Shown: positions 22,294-33,783 of the stretch, piece by piece | Layout: each line of letters begins with the position of its first letter | Numbering within the stretch: position 1 is the first letter of the stretch | Source: Atherix ibis | Lineage: Eukaryota; Arthropoda; Insecta; Diptera; Athericidae | DNA: 64,000 nt | Direction of reading: 5' to 3' | NCBI GenBank assembly: GCA_958298945.1 | Contig: OY282606.1 | Location: forward strand, 74,201,622 to 74,265,621 | The notes under the pieces: model-generated | Database searches by the model: none | Told to the model about the DNA's origin: nothing | What the model saw: only the letters and a program-made list of their open reading frames with translations | Program-made: the position numbers and the translations under genes

Positions 22294-23318
22294 TTGGGTT
22301 GTTCGGAAAGTAATTTCGTTACTCGGAAAGTAATTTGACAGACGATTTTCTTATAGTGAATTAATATTGTCCAGTCTGATCCAATACCCTTTGCCATCTT
22401 TCTGGAAGTAGTATGATTCCACGTTCATAAAATTTTAGTTCTTTACTAGAAAAAAACTGATAAGTGATTTTTGACGTCATCATTTGAATTAAACGTTTTC
22501 TCGGCTAAAAAATTTCGTAGAGACCGGAACAAACAATAATCGGAGAGTGCTAGATCTGGAGAGTATGGTGGGCATGGCAGTATATCCCATCCAAGATCTA
22601 AAAGCTTTTGCCGAATGGTCAAACTTGTATGTGGTTTCACATTATCCTGATGAAACACTATACTTTTCCTATTGACCAATTCTGGCCTTTTTTCTTTAAG
22701 TGAATCATTCAATTTGTCCAACTTGGCCTCAAAATAAACTATTCCTTTGAAATCCCACCAAACAGATAGCATAACCTTTTCTTGATGAATATTGGCTTTC
22801 GAAATGCTTTGAGCCGGTTCATCTTTTCTACTCTAGGATCTTTTGCGCTTAACATTGTTGTAGACAACCCATTTTTCGTCCTCAGTGATGATACGCTTTA
22901 AAAATGGATCATTTTCTTGGCGTTTGAGAAGCAATTCACAAATGTCAATGCGACGGTAAGAAGATGAGGAACCCATATGTCGACCTCTGAGATTAAACCT
23001 AACCGTTTTAAATGATCATGAATGGTCGAATTCAATAAATAGAATCTCTCAGCGATCTCACAAGTTGTTATTCGCCAGTTTGCATCAATTAATGCCTTTA
23101 TTGTGTCTTCATCAGCTTCAACTGGCCTTCCAGAACGTGGTGCATCTTCGAAATCAAAATTGCCGAATTGTAAATATTTGCAAACCAATTTTTGGCACTG
23201 ACGCTCACTAAACACTTCTTCTTCATACACATTGGATAATTTTTTTCTTGCTTGAACAGCATTTTTAGCTTTTCTATAGTAAAAAAGTAAAATATGCCGA
23301 AAATGCTGCTTTTTCGAT
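22294..23318 (-). mobile_element. MLE-A copy 3: mariner, truncated at its 5' end
   Basis: The left terminal repeat TTGGGTTGTTCGGAAAGTAA follows a TA at 22292-22293. A partial direct repeat of the first bases (CGGAAAGTAATTT) occurs just inside. The right terminus is absent: similarity to the 28795 copy stops near 23318, where the dispersed repeat F begins. The minus-strand transposase is in pieces. N-terminal 23230-22898 carries NFDFEDAPRSGRPVEADEDT and HDHLKRLGLISEVDIWVPHL. C-terminal 22772-22446 carries VFHQDNVKPH (second Asp) and ALSDYCLF (third). PERWQ-type C-terminal text follows in another frame near 22400. Inactive. Confidence 0.88.
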
Positions 23319-23600
23319 TTAGTGCTTAACCATTAAGAATAGTCAGTGATTATCTTTGCTAGATTTCATCTTGATCGATACTGAATGTAAAAATAATTTT
23401 CCACTTCCTAAACAAATCCAGTACTTACGACAACATTGTTTCCAAATAAAGAATTCTTTAAAGTCCAGTGTTAAAAAAAAATATTTGAACAAAGAAACAG
23501 AAAAGTACATTTAAATAAAAAAAAACGAAATTACTGTACCACTATTAGCAAAAAAAATATAAACACAAGGTACATTTGTAAAAATTATTTTAATTGTAAA
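23318..23600 (+). repeat. Dispersed repeat F, copy 1
   Basis: Matches 63352-63645 in the same orientation, with shared blocks such as TTAACCATT, GTGATTATCTTTG, CTTGATCG-TACT, ACAAATCCAGTAC and CAACAGAAAAGTA-like text. It starts exactly where the mariner copy 3 stops, so one truncated the other. The family is not recognised. Confidence 0.7.
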
Positions 23601-26099
23601 TAAATTTGACTATAGTTAGTTCTTATTGTTCTATAAGATTGGATATGTTGTTAATTGTTTGGGAGGTAAATAGTTTGGAAGGTAAAAGATGCTATGGTAA
23701 AATAATGATAAAAGGGACAAATCGTAATTTAGAGCTCTAAATTTTTTTAAATTAATCTCATAAGTGTGACTAGTTTTATATGAATCCAACTTTCAAAAAT
23801 AAATTATTGAAATTGAATCCGATGCTGTCAAAAATCGTACGATATACAATATTTTGTATCGAAATATGTATGTTTAATGGCATAACTCTACGTTTATGTG
23901 GTTTTTGATGATTTTCATCGAAAATCTTTTCCTTATAAATCTTTTATCTTTCTTGTTGGTGAAATATTTTGTATACTAAAATTTTAAATTAATTTTTTGT
24001 TGATTGCATTTCTTCACATTGTTTGCCATCTTGAAAATATTCAAATGAATGAATTTATTAAAGAAGACTCAATCGAGTATTCGAAAAACAGCAAACAACA
24101 CAACATCCTTTAACAAATTTTCTTTACATGTACACGCATATCGTCTGCAAGTTTCGTCAGCTCTTAGAAACCGCAAAAACCTCGAAAAACATTTAACTTC
24201 AAGAATCTCTTAACCTTCTAATAATACCAAGAAACGGAAGTTTCTTGTTTTCGGAGAAGAAATGAACAAGGATGAATAAACATCATCATCTTAAGTAGAG
24301 CTACAACTTTAGATCTGAACAGATACGTTCGTTTTTAGTACGCCAACAACAACAACAAATCTTATCAAGAAGAGGATACACAATCCAAGTGCAGTCAAAA
24401 GGAAACCTACCAACTATGAATTCTACAGAAAAACAACAATACAATTTTCTAATTTCCTCCTTCTTGTATAAATATGTATATGTACATTGCCAAATTTGAA
24501 TATCATCCATCTACACCCCGACGATGTATTTTCTATTATTTACTACCCTGTAATATCTAAAACATGTCTGTTTCTATACTAGCTTAGCTTAACTTGTAAG
24601 TTGGAAAATTTTAACAAACTCTTAACCCGAAATGGGTACATGTTTAAGTTTGATAGCGAAATAAACTTTTTATAAACCACTCTCACTCTTTGGCTGTAAA
24701 CAAATTTTGTGAACACGCAATTATTCGTCTATGAATTAAAATTATGCCTTTATAATAATATTTGTTCGTTTAGGTAAAAGATCCAATTTACAATGGGGCT
24801 GCGGCGCATCATCAAATAAATAATTTATAAGTCCATATAAATGGACATTTGCTTCTTTATTTATAAGCATTTCTAGCTCAATACACATTATACGAGTATG
24901 TGTCACCGGACAACCAGAATATATAAAAATTACTATTGGAATTGTGAAATTTTCTGTATAATTGTTATGCGTAAGTTTTTCAAAATTAAGAAACAAAATA
25001 TAAGTAAGATGCTGACATTTTTTTCTTAATAAAGATAAAGTGGAAAAATTTTCTTTTCACGTTCTAAATACGTAAGATTTGCAAACAGATGTCCGAACGA
25101 TGTAAATATAGACAGTTCGGCATAATTTATTCCTGAACAAAATGTCTTTGGAATATACTTCCATATATTTTTTTTTCCGTTGTCCAGAATTACAGCTGTA
25201 GTGGCACGTGTGATAAAACTGTCAACACGTGAGTTATATATGAGACCAATATAGAAGTACAGTAGCACTATTTCTATTTATGAAAGTGAGTGCCTTACGT
25301 TCATCTGAGATAGGTAGGTAGGCTGGAGAAATCCCTCGCATCTAATAGCGTAAAGTGACATAAAATCACACTTATTTCCTTATACCAATCTCTTCCGTAA
25401 GGACATACATAGAAGGGGTGCACTTCCAATTTTATGAACTATTTTTCACCACATGAAATATTGTCGATCCCTTGTCTATTGTAGGCAATGAAATATTTAA
25501 TATTTATATGGACAATCAGCACGTGTTAGGCGGGATACGCGAGTTTAACTTTCGGTAACTGGAATATCGTTTAACCGATAGCCATAGATTAAATATACCA
25601 TAAGCGGTACAAATAAAAAGAATTGTCAATTGATCGTTAACTGTGAGAAAATAAGGACTTGATGCTATAGTGGAGAGAAAATTTGTATGGTTGAAAAACT
25701 TTCCGGCCATTATTATTGAGAGATTTCGAAATTATTCGAGATAGCTCAATTACAAAATTACTAATGTTATAGGCATGTAAGTATATTCTATTATTTTTCT
25801 GCATTTATTTGGTTTTCTGATTTTTGCTAGCACATATGATAAAGAGTGGGGATAATCTGATAATTTTTTTAATAAAAAAAGAATATATATTTGGTAAGCA
25901 AACATAAAAGTTTTAATTTGTTGAAAAGCAATATCATACGGCGAAATTTTCGATTATTTTGTTCCAAGAAAGATGGATCAATGACCTAAATTTATTGTCA
26001 AATGTAGTTCTTTAGATCTTGAATTATTTTTGTATGATTGACATGTAGTTTTCCTTTCTAATAATTTCAAAGAAAAAGTCCTTTTTTCTGATCAGTGTT
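23601..26099. other. AT-rich intergenic DNA, nothing recognised
   Basis: I see no supported gene, terminal repeat or structured RNA in this stretch. Short open frames show no domain-like sequence. Confidence 0.4.
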
Positions 26100-26500
26100 T
26101 CGTGAGACTATTCGATCACCGAATTTAATGCAGAATAAACCAATATTTTGACGTGTTATGTGGCTTGTAGCATCGATCATTCACATCCCATTCATTCAAT
26201 TTTGGCCGCAAGAAATCAGTAACATGGAATTATATCGTTCAGAATTGAATGCAATCCACCAGCCGATAAACCGCACTAAACAGTGACTTTTTTAAGATGC
26301 AACGGTTTTTCGTAAATCATATAAGGATTTTTCGAGCCCCAGATTTGAACATTTTTTCTTGTTAACATAGCCGCTGATGTGAAAATATACTTCGTCGTTA
26401 AAGCCGTAAAAAAATTCTGGCAAATATGTTTTTGAAGATATTTTGAATGTTGAAAAAAAAACTGGTGGCCTATAACACAAAAAGTTCTAGTTTGTTTCAA
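26100..26500 (-). mobile_element. DD41D (rosa-like) transposase fragment
   Basis: On the minus strand, NVQIWGSKNPYMIYEKPLHL followed by KKVTV (about 26385-26285) matches the IWxSENPHVI-x-EKPLHPxKVTVWCGL region of DD41D transposases. The next codon, Trp in the family, is TAG here. Further text reads CGLSAGG and, in another frame, NDIIPCY-like remnants of the NGERYRxM segment. No ends were found. A short dead fragment. Confidence 0.7.
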
Positions 26501-27228
26501 AAATTTATTCTGATTAAAATTTTGACAAGGATTTGTAATGAAACATTAAAATTTGCTCTAACTTCAATTTAAAAAATTTACAATTCTGTATTAGTTCAAA
26601 ACAAACAAAACAAACTAAATAATAGACAATTTTCATTCTAAAAATATGTAATAATTAATTTTAGTAAAAATAATCTCAATAAAAAGATACCTAAAAAAAA
26701 TACTGTTAAGCTAAGTTATAAAAATTTCCTACACAAAACGAAATTAATTATAAAAAATTTGTTTGAAATTTATAAAATTTCAGATTATTAAAAATATGGA
26801 GAGAAAAAAATGGAGAATGGAGAAAAAAAAACCAAATTATTTTTGGCATTTTTTATCTATGTGTATGTGGCTTCGTAGCGAATTTTTATCCATCGCAAAT
26901 ATTAAATTATTTGAGTTGTGAATGTTCCCTTTTCGATATTTGTATAAACTCATAGATTAAAAGAATTAGATTGTTTTTACGTGCATTTTTTTTGAAAATC
27001 GGTATTACGGTCATCGAACAAATGACATTTTAAATGTAATTTTTTGTGTGATGCCATAGATTAACAATTTGATATAAAAAATGGTCAATAATTTATAAAA
27101 AAAATACTTTGCTATAGAGAAGCTTTCTGATAAATATCAAAATATAAAAACATATCAACTATTTTCCAATAGGGAAAAGATATATTTGATGGCCGATTGC
27201 ACCCATATTGTATTTTTGTTTGGTACGT
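26501..27228. other. AT-rich DNA, nothing recognised
   Basis: No gene or element was identified. The last part may be the eroded beginning of the DD41D remnant that becomes readable near 27290. Confidence 0.35.
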
Positions 27229-27292
27229 GCTCTGAGCACAAAATGTCTACTTTTTGCTCAGAGCATAATGAGTCATTATGCTTAAGAATGGT
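27229..27292. repeat. Two small palindromes in a row
   Basis: GCTCTGAGCA pairs with TGCTCAGAGC about 15 bases later, and GCATAATGAGTCATTATGC follows, a 19-base palindrome around one central base. They precede the readable part of the DD41D remnant. Confidence 0.7.
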
Positions 27293-28260
27293 GCTGGTGC
27301 TGCCAAAACCGCAAACTGTGATTCTTACCAATTGATAATTCGGAATATACTCTGATCGTTTATTCGAAGGGATGGATCTGACTGACATCTGGTTTGGACA
27401 AAACGGCACCACTTGTACTATTAAAGCTTAGATTACACTGTGCGTGTAATGCGCGATTTTCCCCTGCAAATGGTACAAGAGAAAATCACGCATTACATTC
27501 ACACAAAAAAATTGTTACATACAAAAATCGCGCAATTAAACGTTTTTTGCTCGTGACAAGCATGGGGAACGAGGAATTTTGCGAATATATATATATATGA
27601 TTTTAGTGTGCGCGACCGTGCATATATTCCATATGACGTTTGTTCACGTTGCTCATTGCGCGAACTCGTCATTTTCGCATCGTTTATTTTGACAATTGAC
27701 AGTTTGAATATTTACTCTGCGCATGCATATTCATTCATGCGTATTTGTTTTATATAAGATACGTGTATCTTTTATTTATATTATGACTTTATTATTTAAG
27801 ACTATTTTGATTTATGCAAAGTGAAGGTTATCTAATGGAAATTAAAAAAAAATAGCAAAACTAGGAGTTTATACCAAAAATTCGTTCCCGTATAAATTTA
27901 TAAATAAGTTTAATAAAATGACAGTGCCAGTGGAATATGAAATATTAATGTTAGAATTAATATTGCACTAAAAATTAAAATAAAATATAAAATTTTATAG
28001 CAAAAAAAAAAAGAAATTCTCCCTTTAAATCGTGCATTGGACGTACGGTGTAATTTGAGCTTAACAGAGAAACAATCGAATTATTGAAATATTAATTCAA
28101 TCGGCTTTTAATTTCCAGAATCGGGACATGTCATATTCTCCGAGATCATATGATTTAACGTTGCTCGATTAATTTTTGTGGGATAATGCCAAATCATTGA
28201 TGTTTGCAAACAAGCTACGATTTGCCGAAGACCGTATAATCAATAAGATAGAAAAACTAT
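27270..28260 (+). mobile_element. DD41D (rosa-like) transposase remnant, split by a Harbinger-like MITE
   Basis: Left of the insertion, MDLTDIWFGQNGTTCTI (27372-27422) matches the MDLDDIWFQQDGATCHT region of DD41D transposases; the catalytic Asp is Asn here. Right of the insertion the same frame continues NRETIELLKY, then a stop, then FNRLLISRIG, equivalent to the family's RETIELLR-xxF-xxRxISR text. After a frameshift, SYDLTLLD and FLWDNAKSLMFANKLR (about 28145-28220) match the CDLTPLDYFLWG region with the third Asp. This order leaves no doubt that it was one gene before the 637-bp insertion. Confidence 0.82.
27425..28061. mobile_element. Harbinger-like MITE with TAA target duplication
   Basis: Long imperfect inverted repeats bound it: AGCTTAGATTACACTGTGCG at the left and AGCTCAAATTACACCGTACG read inward from 28061. 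The similarity extends to about 35-40 bp (ATGCGCGATTT against ATGCACGATTT). TAA stands on both sides (27422-27424, 28062-28064), the 3-bp TWA duplication expected for PIF/Harbinger. No transposase is encoded, and the inside is AT-rich with subterminal GCGC-containing motifs. Removing the element and one TAA restores the transposase reading frame it interrupts, which fixes its boundaries. Confidence 0.88.
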
Positions 28261-28330
28261 TATAGGAGAAAAAAGATGCAAAATTAGACATTTCGTATTC
28301 ACGCTATCAAAAAAAAAACACGTCCAGGCA

Positions 28331-28794
28331 GTAATTTAAATAATGTGCAAATTTCAATTAAAAGAGAGAAGAACTATTCAAGGATACCTGATACTTATTA
28401 GAAAGCCCTTCACAACTGAACAAAATTTCGGATATGTTTTAAAACTTACAAATTTTTCACCAATATAAATATCCATTTACTCATATATAAATATAAGTTA
28501 ATAAATAAATAAAAAGGAAATAGAAAAATAATTTATGGTTGCTATATTTAATGTAATTCACTTATTGAATATTAAAAATTTACTTATACGCAGCCATTCT
28601 GTGGTGTAGAGGTTGCTGTTCTTATCAAATAGTTTTTGAGAAACTCAATATTTCGTAGACCTGAGAACAGTCTTTTTTTTAAATATTCCATAGATTATTG
28701 CTTAAAGGACTAAGATCTGGGTTTCGAGATGTCCAGTCTTTTGCAACGTCATTAAGTGGCCAAGAAAAATGGGGTTAAGTTGCACAGTTATGTA
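28331..28794. other. AT-rich DNA, nothing recognised
   Basis: Flanks the DD41D remnant on one side and mariner copy 4 on the other. A stretch near 28600-28760 is slightly less AT-rich and may be an old element, but it cannot be assigned. Confidence 0.35.
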
Positions 28795-29945
28795 TTGAAT
28801 TGTCCGGAAAGTAATTTTGTTTTTTTGTATAAAAATGAAAGGCGTTTTTTTAATAGTAAATTAATATTATATTCAATTAAATATTGTCCAGTCTGATCCA
28901 ATATCCTTTGCCATCTTTCTGGCAGTAGCATGATAAATGTTTTAGTTTTGCTGGCAAAAAATTGATCCAAGTGATTTTTGACCTCCTCATTTGAATTAAA
29001 CGTTTTACCGTCTGAAATTTTTTTTTAGAGACCGGAACAAATAATAATCGGAAGGTGCTAGATCTGGAGAGTACGGTGGGTATGGCAGTATATCCCATCC
29101 AAGCTCTAAAACCTTTTTTCGAGTGGTCAGACTTGTATGTGGTTTCGCATTATCCTGTTGGAACACTATACCTTTCCTATTGACCAATTCTGGCCTTTTT
29201 TCTTTAAGTGAATCATTCAATTTGTCTAACTGATGACAGTACACTTCAGATGAATATTGGCTTTCGAAGTGCTTTGAGCCGGTTCATCTTTTCTACTCCA
29301 GGATCTTTTGCGCTTAACATTGTTGTAGACACCCTACTCCTCGTCCGCAGTGATGATACGCTTCAAAAATGGCTCCTTTTCTTGGCGTTTGAGAAGCAAA
29401 TCACAAATGTCAATGCGACGACACAAAATTTTTCTCCGTAAGAAGATGAGGAACCCATATGTCGACCTCTAAAATTAAACCTAATCGTTTCAAATGATCA
29501 TGAACGATCGTATTCAATAAATTGAATCTCTCAGCGATCTCACAAGTTGTTATTTGTCGGTTTTCATCAATTAATGCCTTTATTGTATCTTCATCAGCTT
29601 CAACTGGCCTTCCAGAACGTCTTCTTCAACATCAAAATTGCCGGATCAAAATTTTGTAAACCAATTTTGGATAATTTTTTTCTTGCCTGCACAGCAATTT
29701 TAGCTTTTCTATAGTAAAGAAGTAAAATATGCCGAAAATGCTGTTTTTCACATTCCATATTTAAAAGTGTATCAACCAAATACTACTGTGCAGAATCAAT
29801 CGAATTTTTTCACAAGCAAGCCTTGCTATGTCAACTGTCAAAATCAATACTCAAAAATTATGCAACTTAAGTATGTAGTTGGTTGTGAAAAAATACAATT
29901 AAGTCCTTTGTTGGCAAAAACGAAATTACTTTCGGAACAAACCAA
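28795..29945 (-). mobile_element. MLE-A copy 4: mariner with both ends, transposase broken
   Basis: Ends TTGAATTGTCCGGAAAGTAA and, at the right, TTACTTTCGGAACAAACCAA, each next to a TA (28793-28794, 29946-29947). The minus strand keeps CHQLDKLNDSLKEKRPELVN, FQQDNAKPHTSL (second Asp) and APSDYYLFRSL (third Asp) at 29244-29005, and LLPERWQRILDQTGQYLIE at the C-terminus near 28930-28865. A deletion near 29250 removes the segment between the first and second Asp, and the first Asp region near 29340 is frameshifted. Together with copy 2 it gives a good view of the family. Confidence 0.9.
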
Positions 29946-30084
29946 TAATATGCGTCACTAAACTATCGCGGAAGTTAAGAGTCATTCTGTTTGTATTTTC
30001 AAAATATTTTTGAAGTCATCTTTGGAATAGTAGGTATAAAATTTCCCTACCTCTTTCAGTCATTTTGATGTTTAATTTTTTTTT

Positions 30085-30345
30085 AACTATAAAGATTTTT
30101 CCATCCATAATTTACGTGTCAGTGAAGTGGATCTTTAGATTTGGTGATTTTTTCGGAAATAAGTATTCAATCTGTTGCGTTCAGTAATTTCTATGAAATC
30201 CTCCAGATCGAACACTATCTTTAATTATCCTAGATATTATTTTGTACGAAATGGACATTTTTCTGGCTAAAATATTCTATGTACGCAACATATTTCTTTG
30301 GATCCTTCCTGCCGCCGCGTTAACCGCTTCTATTTATCCTTATAT
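30085..30345 (-). mobile_element. Possible Tc1/maT-type (DD37D) transposase fragment
   Basis: The minus strand reads in broken frame KMSISYKIISRIIKDSVRSG, then KKSPNLKIHFTDT, and DGKIFIVKK nearby. This resembles the second helix-turn-helix and the first catalytic region (VFxDEKIFTVEQ) of maT/DD37D transposases. No ends, no second or third Asp region. A weak assignment from short motifs. Confidence 0.4.
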
Positions 30346-32643
30346 AGATAAGTATCTATACCGATTTTTTTACATTTTTATTGACAAGTGAATAGCTTTT
30401 TACAAATAATTTTTTTTTTACTAATTCAAACATTTTAACAATGCAAACATAAATAATTTAAAAAGTTTAGAATATCAACGGATAAAAAAAAATTATTTTA
30501 AGATGTCAGTATTGAATTGTTCAGATAGTAATTATGACATAGTAAATAGAAAAATTTCGACGTTTCCTTTCTATGCCAAATAACATTTTAACAAAACAAT
30601 CCAAAATTAACTGGAACTTAGTTTTTCTCGAAAAATATTTACTCATTTTGGTATTTTTCATAGTCAATTACAATTTTGGAAATGTTCGTTATTTTCAGAA
30701 TATTAAACTACTGCTCCCTCCTGACTATATAATTTTTTAATCAGATTTGATCATTTGTTATATTAACTAAAAGTTTTCATATAGAATTTTGTAGCTATAT
30801 TCAGACTTTTTCCAAATTAAAATTTTCTAATTTTTTCCAATGTAGGTAGTATTGAATAAACAATTGCCAATATAGAAAGTACTTACCCATTGCTAATTGT
30901 GTACTAAATATAGGCTTTATTAGACTTTAGTTATTACTACAAAATAAGCCAGAACTACAATATAAGAATAATCAGAATTTTTATTCTATTTTGTTCGCCT
31001 GGTTAAATTAGCTTCCCATACTAATATCGAACCATGTTTTACTAAACTTCTATAGACAAATGTACACATTTATTTCCTACCCCCTGGATTTTTCTTAACT
31101 CTCATTGCAGTTGAAATATTTTCTTTCCTCTGAAGAGTGGAAATCTATTGGTTTTTTTCCTTTCTTTTTGGGATCGTATCAATGAATCCAATGGAACCGA
31201 AACATGCACTGCATAAAGACTAATATCAAAGCCATGACTGGAACTGGAGTAAATAGCAAACAGCATGTCATAAATTCGACAAGAAATGAAGGTCGATGGG
31301 CAATCAAGGATGTCATTCGGAGCCGCACTCATTTCTCCTTATTGAATGTTTTTCTTTTGGGAATGTTCAGTTAGGGCTTTGACCATAACTAAGTTAGAAC
31401 ATTTGAATGCTAACGTGTTATTTAGTATTGGTGAATGGGTGAATCGAGAAGCACAAATATTAAAGATTCGACAAAGTTTATATTTGTCGAGCTATTTAAT
31501 TGGAACGAGGTGGAAACAGTCCGGGTTCCAAATGGTCAATTAGATGCCCTAATTGAAATCCGGCAAAAGCATTTTCTATTTTCATTTTCTTCATTCGATA
31601 TTCTTTGACTTAGTTTATTTTGGGGCATTTTTTCATATTGTTCCCTTTAATTAAGAGAAAATCCAAAAAAAAAATAAAAGAAAGAGGGGAAAAAACTAAT
31701 AATAAAAACAAGTGAAATAAAATGGAAGGCGTCTGCTCGATCTTATTCAATGAACATTCTTGATTTGAATATTCTTGATAATTTTTTGATTTTGACTCCT
31801 TAGAATCTGATTTCAAATATAATATAAAGTAGTATCGGTTTCGCTGTTTAATTAAATCAGAAACTTTTTAATATTTCTTATTCTACTCTTTTTCGTTTCT
31901 ATTATTGAACGGGTCTTCCTTTTATTATTTGGTGTCGAATAAAGTGTTTTTTTTTGTAATTTTTTGATTTTTTTTTCTCAATTGGCAAACATAATAGGGA
32001 ATCGGATAAGGCAATGACAACAAATGCTTTAATTTATTTCCATACCGTTGACAAAATACTCGGTACTCATCGGTTGGATGGATGGATGCCTTATAAATAT
32101 TCAATTCGATTTCGTTTGAAGATTTGTAAAAGGAGACTAAGTACATACGACTGATACATAGAAAAGGCTGAGCCAAATATTAGGCAAAAAGTCAAATCAA
32201 ATTCAATATTACCAAATTTTGTGTATGTCTCTCATGGAGCATAATCTAAGAATATTTGATGCCAAAAGGAAAAATCTTTCTATCTTTAATGTTTTCAGAT
32301 AAAGTCAATAGCTTCGAGACAATTGTAATAGTGGATGCCGTGTTCTGCATTTATTGTTAGATGTTATTGATCTGTAGACAATAAGATTTACTTCAAAGGA
32401 TTTTACTTTTCAATAAAGATGGAATCAATTCCAACTGTTCAAACTACTCAAATGTACACGTAACATTTAATTATTTAAAACATATTGCAAAAATTCAAAG
32501 CACTTTTCTTTTCGATGTAAAAAAAAATGGCAATAAAATATTAATTTTTAATAATAATATATACAAAACTAATTTAAACAGGAAAAGATACAATCGAATA
32601 TATAATTTCATACCCTTTTAGATTAGATTTATGTTTGTTAATA
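30346..32643. other. AT-rich intergenic DNA, no gene found
   Basis: At 31100-31560 the sequence is less AT-rich and has short open frames on both strands, without recognisable domains or clear splice signals. The rest is AT-rich and featureless. Confidence 0.35.
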
Positions 32644-33781
32644 CCAGGTGTATAAGCTTAATTCCGTGTTTTTTTTTCATAGAAAGCATGTTTTTTTTCA
32701 TAGAAAGCAAAAAATAAATTTATTCAAAGTACTTGCCCTTGCTAGCTACACGTTTTTCCATCTCTCGGGCAACCACGGCAAACAAATTCCTTCTCTTTCG
32801 AGGCAAACCACTCATCAAGCCATTTTCGGACGTCTTCGTAAGAATCGAAGTGCTGCTCAGCGAGCGCGTGCCCCATCGACGAAAACAGATAGTAGTCGGA
32901 AGGGGCCAGGTCTTGTGAATAGGCGGGGTGGGCTAGCACCTCCCAGTTGAGTGTCTCCAAGTAGTTTTGGACCATTTTTGACGTGTGCGATGGTACGTTG
33001 TCGTGTAGGAATACCAGCTTGTCATGTCTTTGTTGACAATTCGTCGTTTTTTCACGCAGAGCATGGTGCAATTTGATCAGTTGTTGGTAGTAGCGGTGGA
33101 CATTGATAGTCTCACCAGGTTTCAACATCTCATAGTAGACAATACCCTGCTGATCCCAACAAACGCACAGTATAGTCTTCCGTCCGAAGCGATTTGGTTT
33201 TGGGGAAGATGTTGATGGTTGGCCGGGATCAACCCACGATTTCTTGTGGATTCTCGAAATGTATCTACTTTTCATCGCCTATCACAATCCGATGCAAGAA
33301 TGACTTTCTTTTCCGATCTTTTCAATCTTTCTCATGGCACGCAGACGCATGGAAATGGATGGTTGAGTAATACCCAATTGCTCGCGACCATTTTTTGCAA
33401 TTGGGTATCATCTTCATCCAAAAGAGCCTGCAATTGATGGTCCTCAACCTTCCTAGGCCGATTTTCACGCTTCTTGTCCCACAAGTCAAAATTGCCGTCT
33501 TTGAACCGACGAAACCAATCTCGGCACGTTGTTTCCGATAAAGCACTATCACTATAGGCCTCCATAAGCATTCGATGCGATTCGGCAGCCGATTGAAGCA
33601 GAAAAGCAGAGCTTCCCGCATATGCACTTTTTCTGGCACAAAACTAGATATGATTACCAAAGGAAAAATGTATGTTGTTGTACGAAATTGCTGACAATAT
33701 TCAATGATTATTCCATGGTAGCTTAATACGCTCACTCACGCCATCTATGACCAAACAGCGGATTTAAGCTGATACCCCTGG
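32644..33781 (-). mobile_element. MLE-E copy 2: Mos1-like mariner with both ends
   Basis: Terminal repeats CCAGGTGTATAAGCTTAATT at the left and CCAGGGGTATCAGCTTAAAT read inward from the right, with TA on both sides (32642-32643, 33782-33783). This defines the ends of the family whose other copy lies at 11024. The ends and transposase place it near Drosophila Mos1. A short duplication of TTTTTTTTCATAGAAAGCA lies just inside the left end. Confidence 0.94.
32742..33648 (-). pseudogene. Mos1-like transposase pseudogene (MLE-E copy 2)
   Basis: The start codon position (33648-33646) is ATA instead of ATG, followed by SSFVPEKVHMREALLFCFN. A frameshift follows within 20 residues. CRDWFRRFKDGNFDLWDKK is then readable at about 33520-33460. 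IVIGDEK precedes a stop where Trp is expected (first Asp region, about 33285). From 33275 down an open stretch reads SWVDPGQPSTSSPKPNRFGR, ILCVCWDQQGIVYYEMLKPG, FLHDNVPSHT (second Asp), APSDYYLF (third Asp) and HALAEQHFDSYEDVRKWLDE. The C-terminus is frameshifted. Catalytic residues are retained, but no protein can be made. Confidence 0.9.
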
Positions 33782-33783
33782 TA

